Of a stretch of DNA of 64,000 nt, positions 36,048 to 44,537 are shown piece after piece. The notes beneath the pieces were generated by a model. The model was given only the letters and a program-made list of their open reading frames with translations, was not told the origin of the DNA and searched no databases. Numbering within the stretch: the stretch's first letter is position 1; every line of letters begins with the position of its first letter. Both the position numbers and the translations under genes were made by a program. Source of the stretch: Algoriphagus machipongonensis (GTDB lineage: Bacteria; Bacteroidota; Bacteroidia; Cytophagales; Cyclobacteriaceae); contig NZ_CM001023.1 of assembly GCF_000166275.1 (NCBI RefSeq), forward strand, positions 1,144,501 to 1,208,500, given 5' to 3'.

Positions 36048-37259
36048 TTGGATACAGAAACTTTTAAATATCAACGTAAAGAGTTAGAGCTAAAGGCTTT
36101 ATTGGAAATCACTCAGGCGATTAATGAGAATCAGTCTGAGGTAGTTTTGAGCAATATTTTCAAGTTTACCTGTTTGGTGCATTTGAATATTAAAGCATTG
36201 GTCTTATATCTGGCGAAGGATGGGGCTTTTGAGAAAATGATTTCTCATGGAGTCAAAGCAAAAGTGCCTCAGCTAATTCCTCTTGATGATATTCAAGATG
36301 AAAAATCCTCCGGACAGCTTCGAATAGAGCTTGCTGATGAATTCTCTTTTAGGGAATTAGAGACCTACCTTCCAGTTTATCACAAAGATAAGATGCTGGC
36401 TATTTTGTTTTTGAAAAGGAAAGATCTCGACCAAAGTTTAGATTTAGATTTCACAGAGGCATTGACCAATATTTTGGTTGTTGCTTTGGAGAATAAACGC
36501 TTTGCAAGAAAGCAATTACAACAAGAGGTTTTAAATAGAGAGATTGCGATTGCTAGCCAGGTGCAGCAGATGCTGTTTCCGGCAGAACTGCCAGATACCG
36601 AGGATTTAAAAGCTAAAGTCACCTATTTCCCACACAGCATGGTGGGTGGAGATTATTATGATTTAATCCAACGAACAGAAGATGAGGTGTTTTTCTGTAT
36701 CGCGGATGTGTCAGGAAAAGGGTTTTCTGCAGCCTTATTGATGTCAAATTTTCAAGCCACCTTACGAACCCTGCTTCGAAGTGATGCTGATTTGAAAATG
36801 ATAGTCAATCAACTGAATTTTACACTTTTTGAAAACACAAAAGGAGAGCGATTTATCACTTTCTTTCTGGGGTATTATAATTTCAAAACCAAGAAGCTCC
36901 ATTATGTAAATGCAGGCCACAATCCTCCGATTCTATGTTTCGATGAGAAAAAGGAAAGTGAGCAACTGGATGCAGGAACCACTATTTTGGGGGCATTTGA
37001 GGAGCTTCCTTTTATTGAAGTGGGAGTCCGGGAAAACTTAAATCAATTCACCATTCACTTGTATACTGATGGATTGACTGAAGCGCTCAATAAGGAGGAA
37101 GAGGAATATGGGGAAGAAAGATTAGAGAAGTTTGTGGACGAGCATCTATGTGTAGATCCAGATGATTTTCATCGTGAATTCTTTAAAGAAATGAGAGCGT
37201 TTTCTGAAGATATTCCGCTGAGAGACGATTTGACTTTGCTGAGCATTAGCGTTCGATAG
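36048..37259 (+). CDS. SpoIIE-type PP2C phosphatase with GAF-like sensor domain
   Basis: 403 residues. The N-terminal about 165 residues look like a GAF domain (LLEITQAINENQSEVVLSNIFKFTC, LVLYLAKDG, LPVYHKDKMLAILFLKRK). A linker helix leads to a SpoIIE/RsbU-type phosphatase: EIAIASQVQQMLFPAELP, MVGGDYYDLI (metal Asp), CIADVSGKGFSAALLMSNFQATLR, NAGHNPPILCF, YTDGLTEALN and RDDLTLLSISV. Such enzymes dephosphorylate serine/threonine of anti-anti-sigma or other regulators in response to signals. The start is TTG at 36048; no ATG fits. Its location inside a glycosyltransferase/deacetylase run suggests it controls that output. Confidence 0.92.
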   Translation: MDTETFKYQRKELELKALLEITQAINENQSEVVLSNIFKFTCLVHLNIKALVLYLAKDGAFEKMISHGVKAKVPQLIPLDDIQDEKSSGQLRIELADEFSFRELETYLPVYHKDKMLAILFLKRKDLDQSLDLDFTEALTNILVVALENKRFARKQLQQEVLNREIAIASQVQQMLFPAELPDTEDLKAKVTYFPHSMVGGDYYDLIQRTEDEVFFCIADVSGKGFSAALLMSNFQATLRTLLRSDADLKMIVNQLNFTLFENTKGERFITFFLGYYNFKTKKLHYVNAGHNPPILCFDEKKESEQLDAGTTILGAFEELPFIEVGVRENLNQFTIHLYTDGLTEALNKEEEEYGEERLEKFVDEHLCVDPDDFHREFFKEMRAFSEDIPLRDDLTLLSISVR

Positions 37260-37261
37260 CC

Positions 37262-37891
37262 ATGGTTTTTCATACCGTTCCAAAGCCCGTACAGAAACTT
37301 TTTCCAAATCGGATTTGGGATATGGAAAGCAATTCAAATGAGGTGTTTCTCACCTTTGACGATGGTCCTGTGCCTGGAATCACAGATTTTGTTTTGAATG
37401 AGCTTGCCAAAAGAGAAATGAAAGCAAGTTTCTTTATGGTAGGGGATAATATCAAAAAGCATCCGGAATTGGCTACTGAGGTTTTGAAAGCTGGGCATCA
37501 GATAGGGAACCATACCTTTCATCATTTCAATGGTTGGAAGACAGGTAAAGAGGCTTATCTGAAAGACATTCAAGACTGTGATCGTATCATTCAGGAAGTA
37601 CTCCAGACTCAAACGCATCTGTTTCGCCCTCCCTATGGGTTAATCGGCCCATCACAAGCTTCAAAAGTAGCGGAGTCAAAAAAAATTATCATGTGGAGTG
37701 TTTTGAGTGGGGATTATGATTTGAGTCTCCAGACCCATACGATATTGGAAGAGACCGTGAAAAATACGAGGGCTGGATCAGTGGTATTATTTCACGACCA
37801 GGAAAAAACGCGGCATAATTTACCAGAAATTTTACCGGCGTATTTAGACTTTATTCAAGAAAAGGGGTGGAGGACAGCGATACTACCATAA
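37262..37891 (+). CDS. polysaccharide deacetylase family protein (NodB domain)
   Basis: 209 residues. NodB motif 1 is FLTFDDGPVPG (D33, D34 at 29-39), motif 2 NHTFHHFNG (H84, H88), motif 3 FRPPYGLIGP (121-130), and motif 5 VVLFHDQEKT with a final His. The zinc-binding and catalytic residues of CE4 enzymes are all present. It removes acetyl groups from N-acetylated sugars, e.g. of peptidoglycan, chitooligosaccharides or PNAG-like polymers. No signal peptide is visible, so it may act in the cytosol or on lipid-linked intermediates. It starts 2 bases after the phosphatase and overlaps the next gene by 25 bases. Confidence 0.92.
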   Translation: MVFHTVPKPVQKLFPNRIWDMESNSNEVFLTFDDGPVPGITDFVLNELAKREMKASFFMVGDNIKKHPELATEVLKAGHQIGNHTFHHFNGWKTGKEAYLKDIQDCDRIIQEVLQTQTHLFRPPYGLIGPSQASKVAESKKIIMWSVLSGDYDLSLQTHTILEETVKNTRAGSVVLFHDQEKTRHNLPEILPAYLDFIQEKGWRTAILP

Positions 37892-38994
37892 TCTTTTTTG
37901 CAATCATTCTGGCAGGATTACTCCCTGTTCAGTATGTGATATTGCTCTTACGGGCAAAGCTTTTTTGGGTGAATTTTTCATCTGCTACACCCAAGGTATT
38001 GCCAAAAGTTTCTGTGTTAATATCTTCTAGAAATGAAGAGAAAACCTTGCCTTCACTACTGGCATCCCTTGAAAAGCTTCAGTACCCCCAAGAGAAAATA
38101 GAATTCCTCCTGGCCGATGATGAAAGTACGGATCAGACTAATATGATCTTAGAAAAATGGTGTGCCCAAGAGGGTAATCGTCAGCTTTTTGTTTTGGATA
38201 CTCAAACTGTCAGAAAAGCTCATTTAAATGGAAAAGCTAATGCTTTGGCATGGATGGGAGAAAAGGCTCAAGGGGATTATTTGTTTTTTACTGATTCGGA
38301 TTGCCAAGTAAACCCTAATTGGATTTTAGAAGGTGTCCAAAGCATGGGCAAAAACACGGGGGTTCTCAATGGAGTCACAGAGGTGGTACCCCAATCCTTA
38401 TTGGGAGAATTTCAAAAATTGGATTGGTGGAACACCCTAGGAATCATCAAGATTGTGTCGGATTGGGGTGGACACACCACTGGACTAGGCAACAATATGG
38501 TTATTTCCAGAGAGGCATATTTGACTTCGGGAGGTTTTCCCGGCATTCCACCAACTTTAACAGAGGATTTGGAAATCGCCAGATTAATAAAGGATTCGGG
38601 CTATGAGGTGCATCAGCAAGTAAGTCCTAATATGCTTGTTTTTACCAAAGAGGAGAATTCCTGGAAGGGCCTTTTGAGTCAACGTACGCGATGGATGAAA
38701 GGTGTATTGACTTTGCCTTTGGGATGGAAACTAGCCTTGGGTACCCATCTCTTATTTTTCATTGCAATTACCTACTTATTTGTTCAGAATATTGCCTTTG
38801 GGCTTTCCATTTGGGTAGTAAAGATTCTTCTACAATCCTTGTTTTTAATTCAAGTTTCCAAGAGAGCCGGAAGGAGACTTTTCTGGGCTTGGCTACTTTT
38901 ATATGATTTTTATTATTTGCTTGCAAGCACACTTACTATTCTTTATTATTTTTGGCCTTCCAAAATCACGTGGAAATCGAGACAATACCCATGA
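37867..38994 (+). CDS. family 2 glycosyltransferase, membrane-anchored
   Basis: 375 residues, start GTG. An N-terminal helix (about 8-30) precedes VLPKVSVLISSRNEEKTLPSLLASL (45-69), LLADDESTDQT (81-91), GKANALAW, the metal site TDSDCQVNP (142-150), TGLGNNMVISREAYLTSGGF with PTLTEDLEIARLIKDSGYEV, and QRTRWMKG (about 274-281), the processive-enzyme motif. C-terminal helices complete it. It is a second enzyme of the same type as at 34669 but not the same sequence, so the cluster may make a two-sugar unit or lengthen a chain. It overlaps the deacetylase. Confidence 0.87.
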   Translation: MEDSDTTIIFFAIILAGLLPVQYVILLLRAKLFWVNFSSATPKVLPKVSVLISSRNEEKTLPSLLASLEKLQYPQEKIEFLLADDESTDQTNMILEKWCAQEGNRQLFVLDTQTVRKAHLNGKANALAWMGEKAQGDYLFFTDSDCQVNPNWILEGVQSMGKNTGVLNGVTEVVPQSLLGEFQKLDWWNTLGIIKIVSDWGGHTTGLGNNMVISREAYLTSGGFPGIPPTLTEDLEIARLIKDSGYEVHQQVSPNMLVFTKEENSWKGLLSQRTRWMKGVLTLPLGWKLALGTHLLFFIAITYLFVQNIAFGLSIWVVKILLQSLFLIQVSKRAGRRLFWAWLLLYDFYYLLASTLTILYYFWPSKITWKSRQYP

Positions 38995-39767
38995 ACCTAA
39001 TAGAAACACATGCCCATATTTACTCTAAGAAATTTGATGCTGACAGGGATCAGGTGATAGAGGATATCCGAAATGCTGGAATCGAACGTGTCTATATGCC
39101 CAATGTGGATGTGGAAACGATAGATGCCATGCTGGAGTGTGAGCAAAAGTACCCTGATTTGTGTATTCCGATGATGGGATTACACCCATGTGATGTGAAG
39201 GAGGATTTTCATGAGCAACTCCGCGTGATGGAAGACTGGTTAAATAAGCGTCCATTTGCTGCAGTTGGAGAGATTGGCTTGGATCTTTATTGGGATAAAA
39301 CTTTTTTCGAACAACAAAAGGAAGCATTGAAAATTCAGATTTCCTGGGCAAAGAAAATGGAACTTCCTATTGTTTTGCATTGTAGAGAATCGATGGATGA
39401 AACCATTGAAATTATCAAAGAGGAACAGGATGGAAACTTAAAAGGCATTTTCCACTGTTTCACCGGATCAGTAAGTCAGGCAAATGAAATTATAGACCTT
39501 GGATTCCTGTTAGGAATTGGAGGAGTTGCTACCTTTAAAAATGGAGGTTTAGATAAAGTAATTCCAGAGATTGGTTTAGAGAGTCTAGTTTTGGAAACAG
39601 ATGCGCCCTATTTGGCGCCTGTTCCCAATAGAGGGAAAAGAAACTCACCGGCTTACTTGCCACTTATCGCAGAGAAAATCGGAGATTACCTGTCGATTTC
39701 GAAGGAAGAGGTGGCGAAAAAAACGAAATTGAATGCATTGAACTTATTCAGGGAGCTTGAGCAATGA
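38991..39767 (+). CDS. TatD family metal-dependent hydrolase
   Basis: 258 residues from the ATG at 38991 (MNLIETHAHIYSKKF), chosen over an earlier start because TatD proteins begin there and it gives an ATGA overlap with the glycosyltransferase. Family motifs: ETHAHIY (metal His pair), AVGEIGLDLYWDKTFFEQQKEALKIQISWAKKMELPIVLHCRES, GIFHCFTGSVSQA, and LVLETDAPYLAPVP. TatD enzymes are Mg-dependent 3'-exonucleases of the amidohydrolase fold. It is a housekeeping type probably only co-transcribed with the glycan genes. Confidence 0.95.
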   Translation: MNLIETHAHIYSKKFDADRDQVIEDIRNAGIERVYMPNVDVETIDAMLECEQKYPDLCIPMMGLHPCDVKEDFHEQLRVMEDWLNKRPFAAVGEIGLDLYWDKTFFEQQKEALKIQISWAKKMELPIVLHCRESMDETIEIIKEEQDGNLKGIFHCFTGSVSQANEIIDLGFLLGIGGVATFKNGGLDKVIPEIGLESLVLETDAPYLAPVPNRGKRNSPAYLPLIAEKIGDYLSISKEEVAKKTKLNALNLFRELEQ

Positions 39768-40831
39768 ATTATAAGATAGTAAGATTAAATACAGGGCTTC
39801 GCACAAGCAAAACCTCATCGGTATTGATTATTTATACGGGAGGAACTTTAGGGATGGCATATGATGATTCAGGTTCTCTTGTCCCGTTTAATTTTGGTCA
39901 GATTCTGGAGAAAATACCTATTCTCTCGAATATGAATATTGCGATTACCGTGATTTCATTTCCCGAACCTATTGATTCATCCAATGTGTCCATGAGTCAC
40001 TGGAAGGACATGGCTTATATCGTCTATGAAAACTATGATAGCTACGATGGATTTGTGGTATTGCATGGTACGGATACGATGGCATATTCTGCATCCATGA
40101 TGAGTTATATGCTACAGGGATTGAATAAGCCGGTGATCTTTACGGGAGCACAGCTGCCCATTTCTGCTATGCGTTCAGATGCAAGGGAAAATTTGATGAC
40201 CTCTTTAGAGATCGCTACTGCAAAAATTAATGGTAAGCCGATTGTTCCTGAAGTATGTATTTTCTTTAATCATATGCTTTTGCGTGGAAATAGATCCAAA
40301 AAAGTACAGTCAGTCCATTTTGATGCATTTGAGTCAGAGAACTTCCCTCCTCTGGCTGAGGCAGGAATTGTCATTGATTACAATACCGCTGCTATTCGAC
40401 CTTATCAGCCACAAGAGGAGTTGGTTTATATCAACAAGCTTGACAATCGTGTGATGGTTCTTAAGCTTTTCCCAGGCATTACAGCGGATATTATGGATGC
40501 CTGCTTTGCGATAAAAGGGCTTCGAGGAGTTGTTTTGGAGACCTATGGATCAGGAAACTCTCCCAGTGAGGGTTGGTTTATGGAGTCTTTGGCCAAAGCT
40601 GTGAAGAAAGGATTAATCATTTTGAATGTTTCTCAATGTAATGGGGGTCGAGTGATCCAGGGGAGGTATGAAACCAGTAAAGAGCTGCTTAATGTGGGAG
40701 TGATCAGTGGAACAGATATGACCACAGAAGCTGCCGTAACAAAACTGATCTTTTTGCTGGGTCAACATCAATCTACAGAAGAAGTCAAAAAGAAATTGGT
40801 CGTGCCTATGGCCGGTGAAATGACAGCCTAA
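39764..40831 (+). CDS. type I L-asparaginase
   Basis: 355 residues. Active-site segment 1 is IIYTGGTLGMAYD (T25, T28) and segment 2 is VLHGTDTMAYSASMMSYML (HGTDT at 101-105), both with their catalytic threonines; the later ENLMTSLEIATAK and GNSPSEGWFMESLAKAVKKGLIILNVSQC match bacterial cytosolic type I enzymes. It hydrolyses asparagine to aspartate and ammonia. No signal peptide, supporting the cytosolic type. It is coupled to TatD by ATGA and is the last protein gene before tRNA-Ser. Confidence 0.95.
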   Translation: MNYKIVRLNTGLRTSKTSSVLIIYTGGTLGMAYDDSGSLVPFNFGQILEKIPILSNMNIAITVISFPEPIDSSNVSMSHWKDMAYIVYENYDSYDGFVVLHGTDTMAYSASMMSYMLQGLNKPVIFTGAQLPISAMRSDARENLMTSLEIATAKINGKPIVPEVCIFFNHMLLRGNRSKKVQSVHFDAFESENFPPLAEAGIVIDYNTAAIRPYQPQEELVYINKLDNRVMVLKLFPGITADIMDACFAIKGLRGVVLETYGSGNSPSEGWFMESLAKAVKKGLIILNVSQCNGGRVIQGRYETSKELLNVGVISGTDMTTEAAVTKLIFLLGQHQSTEEVKKKLVVPMAGEMTA

Positions 40832-40862
40832 AAGTTAAAATCAGGATTTTTTCAAGTAAGTC

Positions 40863-40893
40863 TTGGAAACGGATTTAATAATATTTTTCTTTG
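40863..40893 (+). promoter_or_regulatory. candidate promoter of tRNA-Ser
   Basis: TTG at 40863-40865, a 20-base spacer and TTTCTTTG at 40886-40893 (one mismatch to TAnnTTTG). Confidence 0.5.
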
Positions 40894-40931
40894 CACTCCG
40901 ATTTGCAAAGGCAAGTCTAGATTAATCCTAC

Positions 40932-41018
40932 AGAGAGGTGTCCGAGTGGTTGAAGGAGCACGCCTGGAAAGCGTGTATACCCGTGAGGGTATCGAGGGTT
41001 CGAATCCCTTCCTCTCTG
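40932..41018 (+). tRNA. tRNA-Ser(GGA)
   Basis: An 87-base class II tRNA. Acceptor arms AGAGAGG/CCTCTCT pair over 7 bp; the anticodon stem CACGC/GCGTG holds the loop CTGGAAA, giving anticodon GGA (serine UCC/UCU). A long variable arm (TATACCCGTGAGGGTA) and a T-arm with TTCGAAT follow. The genome does not encode CCA here: the bases after the discriminator are CAA. Its terminator follows at once, and the 3' end with that terminator is repeated 162 bases downstream. Confidence 0.97.
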
Positions 41019-41024
41019 CAAAAC

Positions 41025-41054
41025 AAGCCTTTTCGCCTAGCGAAAGGGCTTTTT
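41025..41054 (+). terminator. terminator of tRNA-Ser
   Basis: AAGCCTTTTCGC-cta-GCGAAAGGGCTT, 12 bp with one G-T pair, followed by TTTTT. Confidence 0.9.
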
Positions 41055-41164
41055 GCTTTTTAGCCGTCAAGCTTGCTTGAGTGGCTAATGAGCAAAAAGA
41101 CCAAAACGAATGAAGTGAGTAGGCTTGGGTTGCAGCCCACCTCCCCTTTGGGAAAGGCGAAGCC

Positions 41165-41227
41165 AATCCCTTCCTCTCTGCAAAACAAGCCTTTTCGCCT
41201 AGCGAAAGGGCTTTTTGCTTCTTAGCC
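41165..41227 (+). repeat. duplicate of the tRNA-Ser 3' end and terminator
   Basis: These 63 bases repeat 41003-41065 with one mismatch: end of the T-arm (AATCCCTT), the 3' acceptor strand CCTCTCT, and the whole terminator hairpin with its T run. No 5' half of the tRNA is present, so it is not a gene. The 99 bases between the copies contain GGGTTGCAGCCC and a run CCTCCCCTTTGGG but no ORF. The rest of the region to 41354 shows nothing further. Confidence 0.9.
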
Positions 41228-41354
41228 CAAGAAGTAAAGTTCACTGTAGGGAGATTCGCGAGAGGTCGTGCGGCATGGCTCTCTTATTTCAATTTGTCAA
41301 ACTTAGGAGTTGGGATTCTGAGAGAATAGATCTTTTTATGTATCAAACCCTTTA

Positions 41355-42581
41355 TTAAAAAGCCGTTTTTGCTAGACTAGCAGTCTTCACCTGATTTTGA
41401 TCTCCAATAACTTCCGTCCAGGCAAAGTAGATGTTCTCTTTAAAAATTTCCATTTGAGGGAAGCCGCTCTTGCGGGCAGGATCTATTGGAGTGATCTGAA
41501 TAGGATTGCCCATTCCTCCATCGGTAACTTTTGCAGCTTTAAAATAAGTTTCCTCTCCTTCAGTTTCCATCCAGGTTAGGATTGCTGAGTGATCATCCAA
41601 AAGTGCTACATCCACTCTTCCTAATGCATCTGAGCCACTGACTTGGATTGGCGCGCTAAAAGATTCCCCAGCGTTTCTTGAAAAGGCTACCTTTACTTTG
41701 GGTTCATTATTTACTCCGGTAAACCAGGCTACAACCACAGTTTTACCTTTTGCATCTACTTTGGGACCGTTTACTGGACATCCATTGATTTCCCAGCCGT
41801 CTGAATGAACCGGTTTAGGTGTGGCCCAATGGCCATCAACTAATCGTGTGATATAAATGTCCCGAACTTCTGAATCAGATCGATCTCGATATACCACGAT
41901 AGGTCCATTCTCGGTGATGGCAGTGGTAGTTTGACAGCAATCGCAGGTCCTGGAATCTAACTCAACTTCATCGGTAATGCTTCCATCCAAATGAACTGTA
42001 GCTGCTCGAATCGACATAGCGCCTCCTCCATGTTCATCATGATCATGCCCTTCCGACATTCCAGTGTTTCTTCCGTCTAGCCAAGTGATAAAAAAGGAAT
42101 CGGTACTATAAGGTACAGCAGAGACAAACCCATGTTCGGTGAAAGTAGAATCGGTATGTAGAGGTAGATTTATTTTCCAGCTTGAATCATTATTCTTTAA
42201 TAGGTTCAGCTTCACATCATATGAATACGTTCCTCTGGATGATTTTTGAAGAAAATGAGTCATCAAGTGACCCTTGTTTTCAGTAATGGATGGAAAATCT
42301 GCCCAGTTGATAAACCAATCAGAACCTTGGGTAATTTTCTTGGGTACTTGCCATTGATTATCTGTCAATTGAGAATATCGCAACTCAGTAGTAGAGTCAT
42401 TAAGTTTTTTTACCCAAGAAATCACCGGCCCATCTGATCCTGTAAAAAGATAGGGAAGAGAAGTTTGCTCGGTATCAGGGAATGGGATTGCTTTTAAAGA
42501 AGCATCTTCTTTTTTCGACTCAGCGCATGAAAATAAAACAGCAAGGATAAATCCTAGGTGAAATGACTTATGTAACTTCAT
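41355..42581 (-). CDS. sialidase/BNR-like lipoprotein with His-rich loop and CDCC motif
   Basis: About 408 residues from the ATG at 42581 (MKLHKSFHLGFILAVLFSCAES), chosen because it gives a lipobox LFSC and an ATGA overlap with the upstream gene. The body has repeated beta-propeller-like strands and Asp-box-like turns (TITENKGHLMTHF-type repeats, FSRNAGESFSAPIQVSG), like the exo-alpha-sialidase/BNR superfamily fold. Two unusual elements stand out: GMSEGHDHDEHGGGAM, a His/Asp-rich loop, and RTCDCCQTTTAITENG with adjacent cysteines. It is translated with the TlpA-like gene. Enzymatic activity is uncertain; a metal-binding or sensing role is possible. Confidence 0.7.
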   Translation of the reverse strand: MKLHKSFHLGFILAVLFSCAESKKEDASLKAIPFPDTEQTSLPYLFTGSDGPVISWVKKLNDSTTELRYSQLTDNQWQVPKKITQGSDWFINWADFPSITENKGHLMTHFLQKSSRGTYSYDVKLNLLKNNDSSWKINLPLHTDSTFTEHGFVSAVPYSTDSFFITWLDGRNTGMSEGHDHDEHGGGAMSIRAATVHLDGSITDEVELDSRTCDCCQTTTAITENGPIVVYRDRSDSEVRDIYITRLVDGHWATPKPVHSDGWEINGCPVNGPKVDAKGKTVVVAWFTGVNNEPKVKVAFSRNAGESFSAPIQVSGSDALGRVDVALLDDHSAILTWMETEGEETYFKAAKVTDGGMGNPIQITPIDPARKSGFPQMEIFKENIYFAWTEVIGDQNQVKTASLAKTAF

Positions 42582-43072
42582 TTGGGAAGATTTAATATTT
42601 CCTGAATCTCTTCTTCTGAACCCCAATTTATTCTGCCTGTTTTGGAAAAAGTTTTTTCACCTTTTTCATTGAATACAAATGTGGTGGGGAGGGCATAAAT
42701 TTTCAGGTTTGTGAGCGCTTCTTTATATCGAAAGGATTCAAGGTCAATTTTCTTTTTCTCCAGAAAATCGTTGATTTCTTCTGTAGTCTCTTCTGATACT
42801 AAGAGTACCCTGAAATTATTTTGCTCTAAGGTTAACTCTGCTTTTTCCAAAGCTGGAAGTTCCTCGATACAAGGTTTACACCAGGTAGCCCAAAAATGCA
42901 CCACTAGTTTTTGATCTTCAGAATCGGACAACTTAAATGCATTGCCTTCCATATCCTCCAGTTTATCCTTCAGCATCCTGAATTCTGAACTCTTGATATT
43001 TTCAGAAGAGGATTTTTGGCAAGCTGATAAAATGAAGCTTAATAAAAACAAGAAGAATAAAGATCGGAGCAA
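42578..43072 (-). CDS. TlpA-family thioredoxin-like lipoprotein
   Basis: 164 residues, start TTG. Signal MLRSLFFLFLLSFILSAC gives a lipobox LSAC. The thioredoxin fold holds VVHFWATWCKPCIEELPALEKAE (about 48-70) with the redox pair CKPC, then the cis-proline loop YALPTTFVFNEKGEKTF. TlpA-like proteins reduce disulfides in the periplasm. Its stop overlaps the start of the downstream lipoprotein, which carries extra cysteines (CDCC), so that protein may be its client. Confidence 0.9.
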   Translation of the reverse strand: MLRSLFFLFLLSFILSACQKSSSENIKSSEFRMLKDKLEDMEGNAFKLSDSEDQKLVVHFWATWCKPCIEELPALEKAELTLEQNNFRVLLVSEETTEEINDFLEKKKIDLESFRYKEALTNLKIYALPTTFVFNEKGEKTFSKTGRINWGSEEEIQEILNLPK

Positions 43073-43527
43073 ATTACTGTTGTTTAAAGTAGAGAATTGA
43101 AATTAGGACTTTTTCCCTTAGTCCTGAATAAGCATAGTGAATTTTGAAGTCTGGATTTCGGAGCAATAAGATAGAAGAGCCAGAGTTTCAGGATATACTA
43201 TTAAGATTTGGGCGAAGTGTAAAATTTATTTAACGTGAAATAAGAAGATTAAAGAATAATTAATGTTAAAAGATTTTAGGAAAGTTTGTTTGAGAAATGG
43301 ATAGCGAATCATTTTTTGTAACTTACTTACGAAATCGAAAAGTTTTAAAAGGCTTATAAACGTTTAGGTAGAGATGTTTTATCTCTATTTAAATATTTGA
43401 GACAAAGGCTCTAAAAAGATTGGATTGAGCTTTATTTTCTAGATATTTGAAAGAAATTACCGAAAGTATTGAGATTATAGAACCTTTTACAGTCCAAAGG
43501 AATATATTCCGCTCGTGTAAAAATTGC

Positions 43528-43556
43528 TCCGTTTTCAGTTTGAAAGCGGGATTTTT
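43528..43556 (+). terminator. terminator-like hairpin in the exbB upstream spacer
   Basis: CCGTTTTCA-gtt-TGAAAGCGG (9 bp, one G-T) is followed by GATTTTT. No plus-strand gene ends here, since the spacer runs from 43073 to 43672. A second weaker hairpin AGAGAT-gtttt-ATCTCT lies near 43373. No ORF of useful length is in the spacer. Confidence 0.6.
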
Positions 43557-43578
43557 CCAAAAAATCTAAAAGAGTCCA

Positions 43579-43610
43579 TTGTTTTTTGAAATTAAAAAAT
43601 GATAACTTTA
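43579..43610 (+). promoter_or_regulatory. candidate promoter of the exbB/exbD operon
   Basis: TTG at 43579-43581, a 21-base spacer and TAACTTTA at 43603-43610 (one mismatch to TAnnTTTG). The leader would be about 55 bases. Confidence 0.45.
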
Positions 43611-43672
43611 AAACTCGATTTTAGTGAAGAAACCATTTAACCTTTATCAAAAGTCTATTTAAAAATCAAATT

Positions 43673-44482
43673 ATGAGAAAGTTAATCGCTTTGTTCATGC
43701 TTGCAGGTATCATGTTTGTTCCTGTTTTCGCAAACGCACAAGAAGCAGAAGCTGATTCTGCAGCTCAAGAAGAAATGGCTCCTGTAGTAGAAGAACCTGC
43801 TGCATCATCCACAATTGTAGACGACGAGATCGTCGCAGAGGAGCAAAGCTTCCACCAAGTAGTAAAAGAGAAGTTTATTGAGGGAGATCCTTTGTACATG
43901 ACTCCAGTATTGATCTGTTTAATCTTAGGTCTTGCTGTAGCTCTTGAAAGAATCATCACTTTGAACCTTTCTACTACAAACACCAAGAAATTATTGGCAA
44001 AAGTTGAAGATGCGCTATCTTCAGGTGGAGTAGAAGCTGCCAAGGATGTAACTAAAGGCACAAAAGGCCCAGTTGCTTCTATTTTTACTCAAGGACTAAT
44101 GAGATACTCAGAAGGTATCGAAATGGTAGAGAAATCTATTATTGCTTACGGTTCTGTTGAAATGGGTAGATTGGAAAAAGGTCTAGTTTGGATCTCTTTG
44201 TTTATCTCTCTTGCTCCAATGTTGGGTTTCATGGGTACAGTAATTGGTATGATCGGTGCATTTGACTCTATTGAGGCTGCCGGTGATATTTCTCCATCTT
44301 TGGTTGCTGGAGGTATTAAAATTGCCCTTTTAACAACAGTTGCTGGTTTGATCGTTGCGATTATCCTTCAGTTGTTCTACAACTATTGTGTTGCAAAAAT
44401 TGACTCTTTGGTTAACGACATGGAAGATGCATCAATTACTTTGGTGGACATCTTAGTGAAGCACAAATTGACTGGTAAGTAA
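43673..44482 (+). CDS. MotA/TolQ/ExbB proton channel family protein with N-terminal extension
   Basis: 269 residues. The N-terminus MRKLIALFMLAGIMFVPVFANAQEAEADSAAQEE is signal-peptide-like and leads into about 40 acidic, Ala/Pro-rich residues before the first channel helix, which differs from E. coli ExbB. The core has TPVLICLILGLAVALERIITLN (about 80-101), then LVWISLFISLAPMLGFMGTVIGMIGAFDSIEAAGD and SLVAGGIKIALLTTVAGLIVAIILQLFYNY, the three-helix proton-conducting part. It should energise an outer-membrane process with the two ExbD proteins encoded next. Confidence 0.9.
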   Translation: MRKLIALFMLAGIMFVPVFANAQEAEADSAAQEEMAPVVEEPAASSTIVDDEIVAEEQSFHQVVKEKFIEGDPLYMTPVLICLILGLAVALERIITLNLSTTNTKKLLAKVEDALSSGGVEAAKDVTKGTKGPVASIFTQGLMRYSEGIEMVEKSIIAYGSVEMGRLEKGLVWISLFISLAPMLGFMGTVIGMIGAFDSIEAAGDISPSLVAGGIKIALLTTVAGLIVAIILQLFYNYCVAKIDSLVNDMEDASITLVDILVKHKLTGK

Positions 44483-44537
44483 GCCGTCAAAACCTTGCGT
44501 TTCAATAAATTAAGTTAACCCCAAAGAAAGCTACATT

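Noticed and set aside
40852..41244. Minus-strand ORF of 130 residues across tRNA-Ser
   Set aside because: It is the antisense of the tRNA and of the duplicated terminators; the repeated [19 protein letters not shown] segments come from the DNA repeat, not from a protein family.
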